From contig JAFXZF010000010.1 of NCBI GenBank assembly GCA_017541365.1, positions 1-64,000 on the forward strand: a stretch of 64,000 bases of DNA. Reading direction: 5' to 3'. The notes below the pieces were generated by a model. The model was not told the DNA's origin, ran no database searches, and saw nothing but the letters and a program-made list of their open reading frames with translations. Both the position numbers and the translations under genes were made by a program. The stretch is from Prevotella sp. GTDB lineage: Bacteria; Bacteroidota; Bacteroidia; Bacteroidales; Bacteroidaceae. This document shows, one piece after another, positions 25,669-35,262 of the stretch (its first letter is position 1; each line of letters begins with the position of its first letter).

Positions 25669-26698
25669 ATCCTAATTTGGATTTACTACTATATCCCTCC
25701 TCCTCTCTCATGAAGGCACGAAGCATCTTTGTGGTTTGTGAGAGACGTGCGGCATGGAGTGGGCTGAGGGGTGATATAGTAGCAGCCTCTTTGTATAGAC
25801 GATTTGCTTTGAGGAAATAATTTATTATAACATTAGTATTAGCTGTGTCAGAGGTAAGGGTGTCAGGGATGAGAGTGTCAGGGATGAGCGTTTCGTCCAG
25901 ATAGTAGCAGAATGCCATGTGATAGTTGATGTCGGCGGCATCCAGCCCAGTGGTGAGTGGTAACGCCTGCTGGTAGTAGGGCAGTGCCTGCTGATAATGG
26001 GAAAGGTTGAAGTGACTCTCGGCACAGGCATAGAGATATACAGCCTGCTCGTGGGGGGAATAAGCAGTGAGTTGTGGTATGCTCTTTTCTAGATATTCTG
26101 TGGCCTCCTCGTACATACTCTCCTTGTAGTAACTGAAGCCAAGATAGGCAATGAAACGAGGATTGAGCTGATAATGGCGTTGTAGTTGTTCAAATGCGAT
26201 CATGCTCTCATGGTATTTTCTTCCTTGATAATATTCTATTGCTTTACTCAATAGGGTGGTGGCACTTTCGGCATGAGCTCGCCCTAATGGGATAAATGAC
26301 AGCACTAATAATGAAAAGGCAAGAAAAAGATGACGCAGGAGTTTCTTGACATACTGTCTCTGCCAATCAGATGTATGACGACGCTCATTGTCATACTGTA
26401 GCAAGTCTATGTCCATCATGACGATGCCCTGACGGCGCAGTGTAGAGCAAGAACCGAGCGATTGTTCTATATCCTTAAGTAGTATAGTGAGCGATGTCTC
26501 GTCGAGCGACGTGGTAAAAGTTGCGAGAAGGTTGGAGTAGTAGTTGACGGGAACAGAAACGACAGGCTCGGCTGGCATAGTAACCATAGGTGAGAACTGT
26601 GCATCAGGAAATGTGCGGATGATGTATTGACGTGCCCGCATCAATTGCACAGCCCTATCGGTATTGGCCCCTATGCTTATCAGTACTGTATGAAGCAT
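25652..26698 (-). CDS. fusion of HPPK-like domain and exported-type TPR protein (348 aa)
   Basis: Residues 1-118 resemble a small 6-hydroxymethyl-7,8-dihydropterin pyrophosphokinase (SIGANTDRA, YYSNLLATFTT, LLKDIEQSLG, VMMDIDLLQYD). Residues 119-143 look like a signal peptide (KKLLRHLFLAFSLLVLSFI, ending AHA). The rest is TPR repeats (YYQGRKYHESMIAFEQL, YKESMYEEATEYLEKSI, LSHYQQALPYYQQAL). Residues 271-285 are a tandem LIPDT repeat. The HPPK catalytic pattern is weakened (LGS for LGR), so activity is doubtful. The frame is continuous, so this is either a true fusion or two genes joined by loss of a stop. It overlaps the SUMF1-like gene by 17 bases, tail to tail. Confidence 0.75.
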   Translation of the reverse strand: MLHTVLISIGANTDRAVQLMRARQYIIRTFPDAQFSPMVTMPAEPVVSVPVNYYSNLLATFTTSLDETSLTILLKDIEQSLGSCSTLRRQGIVMMDIDLLQYDNERRHTSDWQRQYVKKLLRHLFLAFSLLVLSFIPLGRAHAESATTLLSKAIEYYQGRKYHESMIAFEQLQRHYQLNPRFIAYLGFSYYKESMYEEATEYLEKSIPQLTAYSPHEQAVYLYACAESHFNLSHYQQALPYYQQALPLTTGLDAADINYHMAFCYYLDETLIPDTLIPDTLTSDTANTNVIINYFLKANRLYKEAATISPLSPLHAARLSQTTKMLRAFMREEEGYSSKSKLGFTPHP

Positions 26699-26715
26699 TA
26701 TACCCTTCCCTTTGA

Positions 26716-28308
26716 TCAGAACTCACTGGTGAAGTGGAACTTGATATGCTCAAAGTCCTGCTGTGCCATTGAGAGAACGTAGCCCGAGTCGGCGAGGAAT
26801 ACGTCGCGTCCGTCCTTATCCTTTGCCATATACTGGTACTTGCGCTTCTTGAAGTTTTCGAGTTGCTGCTCGTCATCGCTCTCTATCCAGCATGCCTTGT
26901 AGAGGCTGACAGGCTCCCAACGACATTTAGCATTGTACTCGTTTTCGAGGCGGTACTGTATGACCTCAAACTGGAGTTGGCCCACGGTGCCTACGATGCG
27001 GCGGCCATTGAACTGGTTGACGAAGAGCTGTGCTACGCCCTCGTTCATGAGTTGCTCGAGGCCCTTCTGAAACTGCTTTGACTTCATGGGGTCGTCATTC
27101 TCGATGTACTTAAACATCTCAGGCGAGAAGCTTGGCAGTCCGCGGAAGTGGAGCTGTTCGCCCTCAGTCAGCGTATCGCCAATTTTGAATATACCGTTGT
27201 CAGGCAGACCTACTATGTCGCCTGCCCACGCCTCGTCGATGGTGCTCTTGCGCTGCGCCATAAACTGTGTGGGAGAGGAAAAACGCAGTGTCTTGCCCTC
27301 GCCGACATGGAGGTATGGTTTGCCTCGCTCAAACTTTCCTGAGCACACCTTGCAGAAGGCGATACACGAGCGGTGGTTGGGGTCTATATTAGCTGTAATC
27401 TTAAATATGAAGCCTGTAAACTTGTTTTCCTCGGGCGATACCATGCGCTCCTCTGCTTTGGTGGGACGTGGTGAGGGAGCTATCTCGACAAAACAGTCGA
27501 GGAGTTCCTGCACGCCGAAATTATTGAGTGCCGAACCAAAGAACACTGGTGCTACCTCTGCGGAGCGGTAGGTCTCAACATCAAACTCGGGATATACACC
27601 ATCGACGAGTTCGAGGTCGTCACGCAGTTTCTGTGCGTCATCGGCACCCACCATTTCATCGAGTTGTGAGGAGGCGATGTCAACAGCCACCTTCTCTGTC
27701 ACCCTCTGCTTGTCTGGGGTGAAGAGGTTTAGTTGCTTCTCGTATATGTTATATACGCCCTTGAATCGTGCACCCTGGCTGATAGGCCATGATAGCGGAC
27801 GCACGCCGATGTGTAGCTCCTGCTCCAGTTCGTCGAGAAGGTCGAAGGGGTCGCGACCCTCGCGGTCCATTTTGTTTATAAAGATGATGACGGGGGTATT
27901 GCGCATGCGGCACACCTCCATGAGTTTGCGTGTCTGTGCCTCTACGCCCTTGGCGCCATCTACTACTATGATGGCCGAATCGACAGCAGTGAGGGTGCGG
28001 TAGGTATCTTCGCAGAAGTCCTGGTGACCAGGGGTGTCGAGTATATTCACCTTGTATGGTTGGTTGCCAGCCTGGCTATCAGGCAGGTAGTCAAACTCCA
28101 TCACTGAGGTAGATACGGAGATACCACGTTGCTTCTCGATGTCCATCCAGTCGGATGTGGCAGTCTTCTTTATCTTGTTTGACTTTACAGCGCCAGCCAC
28201 CTGTATCTGTCCGCCGAAGAGCAGGAATTTCTCTGTCAGCGTGGTCTTACCAGCATCTGGGTGTGATATTATGGCGAAGGTTCGCCTGCGTTCTATTTCT
28301 GGATTCAT
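26716..28308 (-). CDS. prfC: peptide chain release factor 3 (PrfC), 530 aa
   Basis: GTPase that recycles RF1/RF2 after termination. G motifs: [45 protein letters not shown]. The C-terminal RF3 domain has [21 protein letters not shown] and [11 protein letters not shown]. Length is typical. It lies 17 bases upstream of the HPPK-TPR gene and about 100 bases after the DUF4924 gene, with two junction repeats in between (28321-28405). Confidence 0.96.
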   Translation of the reverse strand: MNPEIERRRTFAIISHPDAGKTTLTEKFLLFGGQIQVAGAVKSNKIKKTATSDWMDIEKQRGISVSTSVMEFDYLPDSQAGNQPYKVNILDTPGHQDFCEDTYRTLTAVDSAIIVVDGAKGVEAQTRKLMEVCRMRNTPVIIFINKMDREGRDPFDLLDELEQELHIGVRPLSWPISQGARFKGVYNIYEKQLNLFTPDKQRVTEKVAVDIASSQLDEMVGADDAQKLRDDLELVDGVYPEFDVETYRSAEVAPVFFGSALNNFGVQELLDCFVEIAPSPRPTKAEERMVSPEENKFTGFIFKITANIDPNHRSCIAFCKVCSGKFERGKPYLHVGEGKTLRFSSPTQFMAQRKSTIDEAWAGDIVGLPDNGIFKIGDTLTEGEQLHFRGLPSFSPEMFKYIENDDPMKSKQFQKGLEQLMNEGVAQLFVNQFNGRRIVGTVGQLQFEVIQYRLENEYNAKCRWEPVSLYKACWIESDDEQQLENFKKRKYQYMAKDKDGRDVFLADSGYVLSMAQQDFEHIKFHFTSEF

Positions 28309-28320
28309 GCTTATTTATTT

Positions 28321-28405
28321 TGGAAATTGAGAATTGAAAAATGAAAATTGAAAATTATGATTACCGCGAAGCTAACTGTCAATTATCAATTATCAATTGT
28401 CACTT
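28321..28405. repeat. junction repeat between DUF4924 gene and prfC
   Basis: Two blocks: gaaaattgaaaattatgatt words at 28321-28360 and tcaattatcaattatcaatt words at 28377-28402. The first block is nearly identical to 47287-47313, which is translated there. Confidence 0.75.
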
Positions 28406-28409
28406 ATTT

Positions 28410-28955
28410 TTAGTCTTCAAACTTGATTCCCTCCTCCTTGTCCTTCTTGTAGTAGTCGGAGAGCATGCCGAGGAAGGTGGTTATTTCTTTTACTGCGTTT
28501 TCGGTAGAGGCGCTGACCTCTTTGTGTTGCAAGCGGAGGAGCATCACTCCGTAGAGGGCATTGAGGCAGGTCTCTATCTCGCTGATGTCCTTGCTGCCCT
28601 TGCTGCGTAGCTCCACGATGAATGGGAGCACCTTGTAGTACTCTGCGTTATAAAAGGGAAATTTGGGCGATGCCATGAGTTGCTCATGGAGCTCTGTCAT
28701 CTGCTGAACTACTATCTTTGTTATCTGTATGTGGCCCTGCTGGGTGACACCCTCTTCACGTATCATGCGTATGAGGTTGCCGTACCAATCGACCATCTCG
28801 TCGCGTTGCTCATCGCTAAGCTCAAAGCGCGATATGTATTCACGTCGTATAGCTGAGAGGTCGCACTGATAGGCGCGGATGATGTCTTCTATTTGCCACA
28901 TGTAGAGCACATACTCCGCTATGTTGGTCTTTCTGAGTTGTTGGGATATTATCAC
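28410..28955 (-). CDS. DUF4924-type protein (181 aa)
   Basis: An all-helical acidic cytoplasmic protein (LRKTNIAEYVLYMWQIEDIIR, FYNAEYYKVLPFIVELRSKG). I recognise it as the Bacteroidetes-specific DUF4924 family; its function is unknown. It starts with GTG 28955 in the sequence just after the LysE gene. It is probably in one transcript LysE-DUF4924-prfC from the promoter at 29736-29767. Confidence 0.75.
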   Translation of the reverse strand: MIISQQLRKTNIAEYVLYMWQIEDIIRAYQCDLSAIRREYISRFELSDEQRDEMVDWYGNLIRMIREEGVTQQGHIQITKIVVQQMTELHEQLMASPKFPFYNAEYYKVLPFIVELRSKGSKDISEIETCLNALYGVMLLRLQHKEVSASTENAVKEITTFLGMLSDYYKKDKEEGIKFED

Positions 28956-28957
28956 TT

Positions 28958-28988
28958 ATTTATATGTATAATGTATAATGTATGATGT
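28958..28988. repeat. junction repeat (tataatgta words)
   Basis: Copies of gtataatgtataatgtatgatg lie between the LysE and DUF4924 genes. Confidence 0.65.
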
Positions 28989-29013
28989 TGGTAATAGTGC
29001 GTAGGGTGGTGCA

Positions 29014-29691
29014 TCAGTATATGCTGAACAGATTAAATACTGTGCCTATAAATATGGCGAATGAGAACACCATGACGATTGTTCCTATGATACGGTTGAT
29101 GAGGACAATGGAGTTCATGGAGAAGTACATCCTTACCTTGTCGATAAGCCATGTGAGGCCGTACCACCACAGCAGGGCGCCACCTACTATGCTGAGGTAG
29201 CCCAGCGACATCTTCCACGGATATTCTGGCACGATGAAGGCAAACTGCGCAAATGTTGCCATGAAGAGGAAGATGATCAGCGGGTTTGAGAATGTCACTA
29301 TAAATGCGGTGACGAAATTGTGAAGCAATGTGCCCTTCTGCTTCTTCTTGCTGGTATGCACCTTCTTGCGAGGGTCGGACCTGAAACAGTAGTAGCCAAA
29401 ACAAAAGAGCAGCACCGAACCGAAAATCTGCAGATAGAACTTATACTGAGGATTGTCGATGAAGTCCATCACAAAACTCATGCCGAAACCCGTGATGACG
29501 GCATACAGAAAATCGGAGGCAGTAGCTCCAAGACCCGTGACAAACCCATACCATCGACCCTTGTTGAGGGTGCGCTGCACACAGAGCACTCCGACAGGTC
29601 CCATGGGGGCTGAACAGAGAATGCCTACGATAAGTCCCTTGACGATGATGTCGAGGAAGTTGAATGGGAGAGGTATGTTGGGAAGTAACAT
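29014..29691 (-). CDS. LysE-family translocator (225 aa)
   Basis: An inner-membrane exporter of the LysE/RhtB family. It has six hydrophobic helices and the family motif GLIVGILCSAPMGPVGVLCVQRTL near the N-terminus. The substrate is unknown. An in-frame GTG in the repeat upstream (29712) is rejected in favour of ATG 29691, which begins MLLPNIPLPFNFLD. The promoter at 29736-29767 places the repeat 29694-29728 in the untranslated leader. Confidence 0.88.
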   Translation of the reverse strand: MLLPNIPLPFNFLDIIVKGLIVGILCSAPMGPVGVLCVQRTLNKGRWYGFVTGLGATASDFLYAVITGFGMSFVMDFIDNPQYKFYLQIFGSVLLFCFGYYCFRSDPRKKVHTSKKKQKGTLLHNFVTAFIVTFSNPLIIFLFMATFAQFAFIVPEYPWKMSLGYLSIVGGALLWWYGLTWLIDKVRMYFSMNSIVLINRIIGTIVMVFSFAIFIGTVFNLFSIY

Positions 29692-29693
29692 AG

Positions 29694-29728
29694 TTTTCAG
29701 TTCACAGTGCACAGTTCACAGTTAAGTT
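29694..29728. repeat. cagttcacagtg repeat in the LysE leader
   Basis: Degenerate copies of cagttcacagtgcacag. The same words are found inside the nrnA coding sequence at 39459-39542. Confidence 0.8.
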
Positions 29729-29735
29729 TTCAGTG

Positions 29736-29767
29736 CAAAGGTACGTTTTTTTTGGCACATAGCCAAA
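29736..29767 (-). promoter_or_regulatory. promoter of the LysE gene
   Basis: On the minus strand: TTTG (29764-29767), 20-bp spacer, TACCTTTG (29736-29743). Confidence 0.8.
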
Positions 29768-29775
29768 CATTTTTT

Positions 29776-31710
29776 TTATTCTTTCAACGTGACGTGGGAG
29801 CATGTGAGTTCAAACCCCACCTGCTCACGCACCTGCTGGAGGAAGCGTATGAGATGTGGGTCGCGCACGTCGAGGGATGCTGCTATCTCTGCGATGCTAT
29901 GGGGCTTATGGTCGCCGATAATCTCCATGAGACGTGCCACAGAGGGATAGGAGGATGCAGCAGAGGATGGTGACAGTCCCTTGCCGTCGATACATACGTC
30001 GCAATGCTGACAGGGGGTGGAGCCGTACTCGCCGAAATAGTCGAGCAGCAGCATGGAACGGCATGTGTCGCGATTGGTGAGATACTCGAGCACCTTGCTG
30101 ATACGCTCCGCCATGCGTTGTTGCAGGTTCTCATAGACGTCACGTGATATGGAGATTTGGCTTGAGGGTATGCGCTGTGTGAGATAGGTGATGACGGGCA
30201 CGTCGCGACGTGGCACATAGCGTATGATATGACGCTGTGCGAGACTCTTGAGAATCTGGTGCAGACGATGCTCGTCGATATGGCATGCCCTTGCCATGAG
30301 TGACGGCACGATGAAAGTTAGTTCGGAGAACAGCGAACCGTAATAGCGCAGCAAGGCATCGATGACGGTATCCTCGGCTGGCGAGATGCCCGTGAGCTCG
30401 TACAGGTCGTGGCGCGACACCTGAAACATGACGCGGGGCAGTGAGTCAGGAGAGGGGTCGTAGGTTATATAGCCAGCATTCTGGAGTATGGAGAGAGCAG
30501 CCTCGAGGGTAGTGGGGTAGTGGTGAAACTTCACACAGAAGCGGTCTCTGTCAAACTCAAAGTGGGCTCCCTCACCCATATACTCGGGCAACTGAAAGTA
30601 GTAGGCGAGGTGGTCGTACACCTGGCGTATATACTCCTTCTTGGGAAAGGCATCAGCAGCTTGGCGCATGAGCGTCTTGCGGTCGTTGTCGTATGACAGC
30701 AGTATGGCATAGGAGCGCTTGCCATCTCTGCCTGCACGTCCTGCCTCTTGGAAATATGCCTCGAGAGAGTCAGGGCAGTCGTAGTGTATGACGAGTCGCA
30801 CATCAGGCTTGTCTATGCCCATACCAAAGGCGTTGGTGGCTACCATTACGCGAAATTTGCCTTGCTGCCACTCCTGCTGACGGGTGTCCTTGATGGCAAA
30901 GTCGAGGCCGGCATGATAGAAGGTAGCTGAGATACCGCGCTCATTGAGGAGGTCGGAAATGTCCTTGGTGCCCTTGCGGTTACGGGTATAGACGATGGCG
31001 CTACCTGGTACAGACTGCAGGATGTGTACCGTCTCGGCAAACTTGTCATCAGTATGCCTGACGACGTATGAGAGGTTGTCGCGACGAAAACTCATTTGGT
31101 ATAATCCCGTCTTGCCGTCAGTATATTTGCCAAACTCCAGCTTGTCCCTTATGTCATCAACTACGGCAGGTGTGGCAGTAGCTGTCAGAGCGAGAACGGG
31201 AACATCTGGCAGTACTTCTCTCACGCTGTTGATATGCAGGTATGACGGGCGGAAATCGTATCCCCACTGAGAGATACAATGAGCCTCATCAACAGTAATA
31301 AAACAGATGTCGATATAACGGAGTTTGGCAAGAAAGAGTGGGGATGACAGTCGCTCAGGCGATACATAGAGAAATTTCACTGCCCCAAAAGAGGCGTTGT
31401 CGAGTATGCGCAGTATATCGTCATGCGACAGACTGGAGTGTATGGCCTCCGCCTTGATGCCACGTGCCTTGAGGTGCATCACCTGGTCCTTCATCAAAGC
31501 GATGAGGGGGGTTATGACGAGGCATACGCCATCCATGGTGAGCGCAGGCACCTGAAAAGTGATACTCTTGCCGCCGCCAGTGGGCATCAGTCCGAGGGTG
31601 TCACAGCCAGAGCCTATGCTACGGATGATGTCGAGCTGTATGCTGCGGAAGGAGTCGTAACCAAAGTACTTGCGTAGGGTCTCTATGTAAAGTGTATCGG
31701 GATTACTCAC
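29776..31710 (-). CDS. recQ: ATP-dependent DNA helicase RecQ (644 aa)
   Basis: A 3'-5' helicase in recombination repair. Motifs: FRSIQLDIIRSI, TGGGKSITFQVPAL (Walker A), DEAHCISQWGYDFRPSY (DEAH), VATNAFGMGIDKPDVR and QEAGRAGRDG. The RecQ zinc site is CRSMLLLDYFGE followed by CQHCDVC. The C-terminus lacks a clear HRDC domain. I choose GTG 31710, which overlaps the recJ stop by 8 bases; upstream in-frame ATGs (31770, 31761) lie well inside recJ. Confidence 0.94.
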   Translation of the reverse strand: MSNPDTLYIETLRKYFGYDSFRSIQLDIIRSIGSGCDTLGLMPTGGGKSITFQVPALTMDGVCLVITPLIALMKDQVMHLKARGIKAEAIHSSLSHDDILRILDNASFGAVKFLYVSPERLSSPLFLAKLRYIDICFITVDEAHCISQWGYDFRPSYLHINSVREVLPDVPVLALTATATPAVVDDIRDKLEFGKYTDGKTGLYQMSFRRDNLSYVVRHTDDKFAETVHILQSVPGSAIVYTRNRKGTKDISDLLNERGISATFYHAGLDFAIKDTRQQEWQQGKFRVMVATNAFGMGIDKPDVRLVIHYDCPDSLEAYFQEAGRAGRDGKRSYAILLSYDNDRKTLMRQAADAFPKKEYIRQVYDHLAYYFQLPEYMGEGAHFEFDRDRFCVKFHHYPTTLEAALSILQNAGYITYDPSPDSLPRVMFQVSRHDLYELTGISPAEDTVIDALLRYYGSLFSELTFIVPSLMARACHIDEHRLHQILKSLAQRHIIRYVPRRDVPVITYLTQRIPSSQISISRDVYENLQQRMAERISKVLEYLTNRDTCRSMLLLDYFGEYGSTPCQHCDVCIDGKGLSPSSAASSYPSVARLMEIIGDHKPHSIAEIAASLDVRDPHLIRFLQQVREQVGFELTCSHVTLKE

Positions 31711-33421
31711 TGAAATGGATGTCTTCAATCTGCAACTGCACGGTGCCGCGCTTATAGACATTCTCCTCAATGGTATAGGCTATATCGAAAGAGCGACGTG
31801 ACTTGATGTAACGTGCTGACTGTGCCTGTCCGAAGGCTATACCGTTCATTACGGTGGGCGACTTGGAGTCAACGAGCTCGAGCTTGATGTGCTCCTGATT
31901 ACGTCCCACCACCTTGGAGGTACCAAAATCATATACCCCACGAGTGGCAAAGACGGGTTTCGTGTTACCAGGACCGAAGGGCGAGAAGCGCTTGAGGTCG
32001 TGATACAGGCGACTGTTGATGCAGCTGAAATCTATTACGGAGTCAACGTGTATGGTAGGTTTCGTATGCTGCTCCATGATGTGGTCCTTCACATACTGCT
32101 GAAAGCGCTCCCTGAACTTGTCGACATCCTCCCAGCGTATGGTCATTCCGCAGGCATAGGTGTGGCCACCGAAGTTTATGAGTATGTCGCGGCAGCTCTT
32201 TATTGCGGCATATATGTCAAAACCTGACACAGAGCGTGCTGAGCCACAGGCAAACTGCCCGTCACGCGTGAGCACTACGGTAGGACGGAAGTACATCTCC
32301 GTCAGACGTGCCGCCACGATACCTATGACGCCCTTAGTCCAGTTTTCATCGCAGATGACGATGCACTGTGGATGCTGTTGCTTCTCTATCTTCTCCACGA
32401 TATGGTTGGCCTCCACGGTCATTATCTTGTCCACCTCACGGCGCTGCTCGTTGTACTCATCGATATGCTTTGCCATAGAGAACGCAGCAGTATAATCCTT
32501 CTGTACGAGCAAATCTACCGACAGACGCCCATTCTCCATCCTGCCCGAGGCATTCAGGCGTGGGCCTATCTTGAACATTATGTCGCTCATAGTGATTTCA
32601 CGCTCACTGAGGCCGCAGATGTCTATGATGGCACGCACGCCTATCGATGGCGTCTGGTTGAGCATCTTGAGACCATGATAAGCCAGTATGCGGTTTTCGT
32701 CAGTCACCTCCACCAGGTCAGCGGCGATGCTGATGGCGCACAGGTCGAGTAGGGAGATGAGTTTTGAGAACGGTATGCCATTATTCTTGGCAAAAGCCTG
32801 CATAAACTTAAATCCCACGCCACAGCCGCACAGGTGCTTGAAGGGGTAGGTGTCATCCATGCGCTTGGGATTGAGTATTGCGTATGCAGGTGGCAAAGTC
32901 TCATCAGGCATGTGGTGGTCACACACTATGAAGTCTATGCCGATGCTATTGGCATACTCTATCGCCTCGTGAGCCTTGATGCCGCAGTCGAGTATTATGA
33001 TGAGGCTGATGCCCTGCTGCTTGGCATAGTCGATACCCTTCTTGCTTACTCCGTAGCCCTCGTCATAGCGGTCAGGTATGTAGTAGTCTATGTTGCTGTA
33101 AAACTGCTGTAGGAACTTATATACCAGTGCTACAGCCGTACATCCGTCAACGTCGTAGTCACCATATACCAATATGCGTTCCTTGTGACCTATGGCGTCA
33201 TTGAGCCTGTCAACGGCAAGGTCCATATCCTTCATGAGGAAGGGGTTGATAAGGTCAGACAACTGAGGACGAAAGAACCTCTTGGCACCCGACTCCGTCG
33301 TGATGCCATGCTTCACAAGCTGCGAGGTGAGTACGGCCGACATGTTGAGCTTCTCGCTCAACTCCGTTGCCTGCTTCTGCTGCAACTCCGACAGTTCATC
33401 TATGTTCCACTTAAAGTTCAT
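31703..33421 (-). CDS. recJ: single-stranded-DNA exonuclease RecJ (572 aa)
   Basis: A 5'-3' ssDNA exonuclease acting with RecQ in gap repair. DHH phosphoesterase motifs: YGDYDVDGCTAVAL, IILDCG, VCDHHMPDETLPP; the DHHA1-type GGHTYACGMTI and an OB-like C-terminus follow. Length is normal. It overlaps recQ (8 bases) at its 3' end and the zinc-ribbon gene by an ATGA at its 5' end, indicating one operon. Confidence 0.95.
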   Translation of the reverse strand: MNFKWNIDELSELQQKQATELSEKLNMSAVLTSQLVKHGITTESGAKRFFRPQLSDLINPFLMKDMDLAVDRLNDAIGHKERILVYGDYDVDGCTAVALVYKFLQQFYSNIDYYIPDRYDEGYGVSKKGIDYAKQQGISLIIILDCGIKAHEAIEYANSIGIDFIVCDHHMPDETLPPAYAILNPKRMDDTYPFKHLCGCGVGFKFMQAFAKNNGIPFSKLISLLDLCAISIAADLVEVTDENRILAYHGLKMLNQTPSIGVRAIIDICGLSEREITMSDIMFKIGPRLNASGRMENGRLSVDLLVQKDYTAAFSMAKHIDEYNEQRREVDKIMTVEANHIVEKIEKQQHPQCIVICDENWTKGVIGIVAARLTEMYFRPTVVLTRDGQFACGSARSVSGFDIYAAIKSCRDILINFGGHTYACGMTIRWEDVDKFRERFQQYVKDHIMEQHTKPTIHVDSVIDFSCINSRLYHDLKRFSPFGPGNTKPVFATRGVYDFGTSKVVGRNQEHIKLELVDSKSPTVMNGIAFGQAQSARYIKSRRSFDIAYTIEENVYKRGTVQLQIEDIHFSE

Positions 33422-34473
33422 TCGGAAACCACCTGCTTCTTCATATTCATTTTGGTGATACGCCAGTCGGGCGTTATCTCAGCCGAGATGATGTATTTTG
33501 CCAGTTTCTCCTTTGTAGGGTCGGTACGCTCTATGTGCTGTTCGGCACCAAACTGCACCCTGACATTCTTGCCACCCTCACCGTTGTCCACCTTCTCAGC
33601 CTTGAAGTTGTCCATCATGTACCAGTTCATGTTGGTGATGTCATCCTTGTACAGTTTGTTCATGAAGCTCACCACATCCTCATTGCTCACCCCCGAACGG
33701 TTGAGAAATGAAGCCAGGAAGTCGGTTACCGTGCTGAGGAGCTTCGACTCGTTTCGCGCATTGATGGCCTGGAAGAATTTCCTACACACTCCCTTTGCCA
33801 TATCGAGTTCCTCTGGGGTCAGCTCTATGCTCTTCAGTTCGCCTATTATCTCCTGTATCGTCTCTACATACCTGCCGTTAGGGTGCTCAGTGATATACTT
33901 CTGCAGTATCTCTATGGCGTGGCTGCTCTTGTACTCGCGCATGGCCTGGTTGTAGTCTATCGAGTCCACCTTGTTTTTCGCCTCAGCGAGGTGTGGCGAG
34001 TCAGGATTGTCGGCTATATACTGCATCAGTGCCCCTCGCGAACCGCTGTTTACCGCGTTCTGCCACTCATTATCATCCATCTTTATCTGTGTGAGCAGAG
34101 CATTTATCGAGTCGCGGTGCTCACGCGGAGCATCCTGGTATCGGCTCAGGTAGTTTTGCAGCACCATGGGGTCAGTGCTCTGCAGCGCATACTCGTATGC
34201 CTCGCGCTCCTTCTCCTTCTCAGCATTGACATTGTAGTAATACACCGCGCCAACCACCGCCAGGGCTATGACGAACGATACCACCCACACCGCCTTTGAC
34301 TTACCCTTAGGTTGGTTAGGGGTAGGTTGTCCTCCATTAGGAGAATGGTTAGGGGTGAGGGTCGTTCCCGTTCCCGTTATCTCAGGATTACCTGAGATTT
34401 TTATCCCACAGTGAGGACATATCTCAGCCTTGTCGCTCACCTCATTATTACATTCCGGACATCTTATTAGCAT
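33418..34473 (-). CDS. zinc-ribbon membrane protein, function unknown (351 aa)
   Basis: The N-terminus is a zinc ribbon (CPECNNEVSDKAEICPHCG) followed by a Pro/Asn/Gly-rich linker, one membrane helix (VVSFVIALAVVGAVYYYNV) and a helical region with TPR-like periodicity. The C-terminal 130 residues resemble a small secreted-lipoprotein-type alpha/beta domain. ATG 34473 is preferred to TTG 34488. The linker (TPNHSPNGGQPTPNQPKG) is encoded by a ggttaggggtagg-type sequence common between Bacteroidetes genes. Its stop overlaps the recJ start (ATGA). Confidence 0.75.
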   Translation of the reverse strand: MLIRCPECNNEVSDKAEICPHCGIKISGNPEITGTGTTLTPNHSPNGGQPTPNQPKGKSKAVWVVSFVIALAVVGAVYYYNVNAEKEKEREAYEYALQSTDPMVLQNYLSRYQDAPREHRDSINALLTQIKMDDNEWQNAVNSGSRGALMQYIADNPDSPHLAEAKNKVDSIDYNQAMREYKSSHAIEILQKYITEHPNGRYVETIQEIIGELKSIELTPEELDMAKGVCRKFFQAINARNESKLLSTVTDFLASFLNRSGVSNEDVVSFMNKLYKDDITNMNWYMMDNFKAEKVDNGEGGKNVRVQFGAEQHIERTDPTKEKLAKYIISAEITPDWRITKMNMKKQVVSE

Positions 34474-34524
34474 ATTACTTTTTTTCAAAGGTTCGTTATC
34501 GTAGCGAGCTATGCTCGCGTATTG

Positions 34525-35262
34525 TTATTCCTCCCCCTTACGGTGTTTAAACTTCAATTCTCGCAGCGTGTGGTTACCCATGAATCGTGACTTGTCCACA
34601 TGGCCTCTCACGCCATTCAGGCTACCCTTGCCAGTATATTGCCACATCGTGATATCACGTTCATCCACCAGCTTCGGTTCCTCCTCAGTGTATTGCGCTA
34701 TCATCACCAGGTACCTGTTTACCTTCTCCGCCAAGTGCTTGTTGTAGAAGTTCGTACCCGTGTATAGCAGCGGCCTCTGCCTGTAGGCATGCTCCACCAA
34801 GTCCAGAAACTTAAACAGCGAGTCACAAAACTCCTCCGTCTCCAGCCCGCTCGTCGTCTCGATGTCTATCATCGGTATCAGGTCCTGTTCGCTCGGTTTG
34901 CACTGCACCATGAAGTTGCTCAACTGCACCTCCTGCTCCGTCCTCGGGCGGTAGAAGTGGTACGACCCCATCTTTATGCCGTAGCTATGACCCATCTTCA
35001 GGTTGTTCTCATACCTCTCATCTATCCTGTCGCCACCCTCCGTAGCCTTGATGTAGCAGTAAGCCATCTTCGTGTCGCCCACATGATCCCAGAATACCTC
35101 ACCCTGATAGTGCGATATGTCTATCCCATGTATGTGCGAACAAGTATCCTCACACTCCACCCACGCATCATCCTGAGCATGCGTGTTGAGAGGAAAGACT
35201 ATAGTTATTACACTGACTACCAAATAGTTAAGTATATTTCGTATCGTCTTGCTCAAATTCAT
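34525..35262 (-). CDS. exported GH25-family lysozyme (245 aa)
   Basis: A muramidase-type glycoside hydrolase. A signal peptide spans about residues 1-29 (ending THA). The catalytic fold has GIDISHYQGEV (46-56), YIKATEGG, GSYHFYRP and PMIDIET with the acidic catalytic residues. It probably acts on peptidoglycan in the periplasm or outside. The -7 element TAACTTTG (35268-35275, minus strand) ends only 5 bases before the ATG, so the mRNA may be leaderless. It heads the series GH25-zinc ribbon-recJ-recQ. Confidence 0.88.
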   Translation of the reverse strand: MNLSKTIRNILNYLVVSVITIVFPLNTHAQDDAWVECEDTCSHIHGIDISHYQGEVFWDHVGDTKMAYCYIKATEGGDRIDERYENNLKMGHSYGIKMGSYHFYRPRTEQEVQLSNFMVQCKPSEQDLIPMIDIETTSGLETEEFCDSLFKFLDLVEHAYRQRPLLYTGTNFYNKHLAEKVNRYLVMIAQYTEEEPKLVDERDITMWQYTGKGSLNGVRGHVDKSRFMGNHTLRELKFKHRKGEE

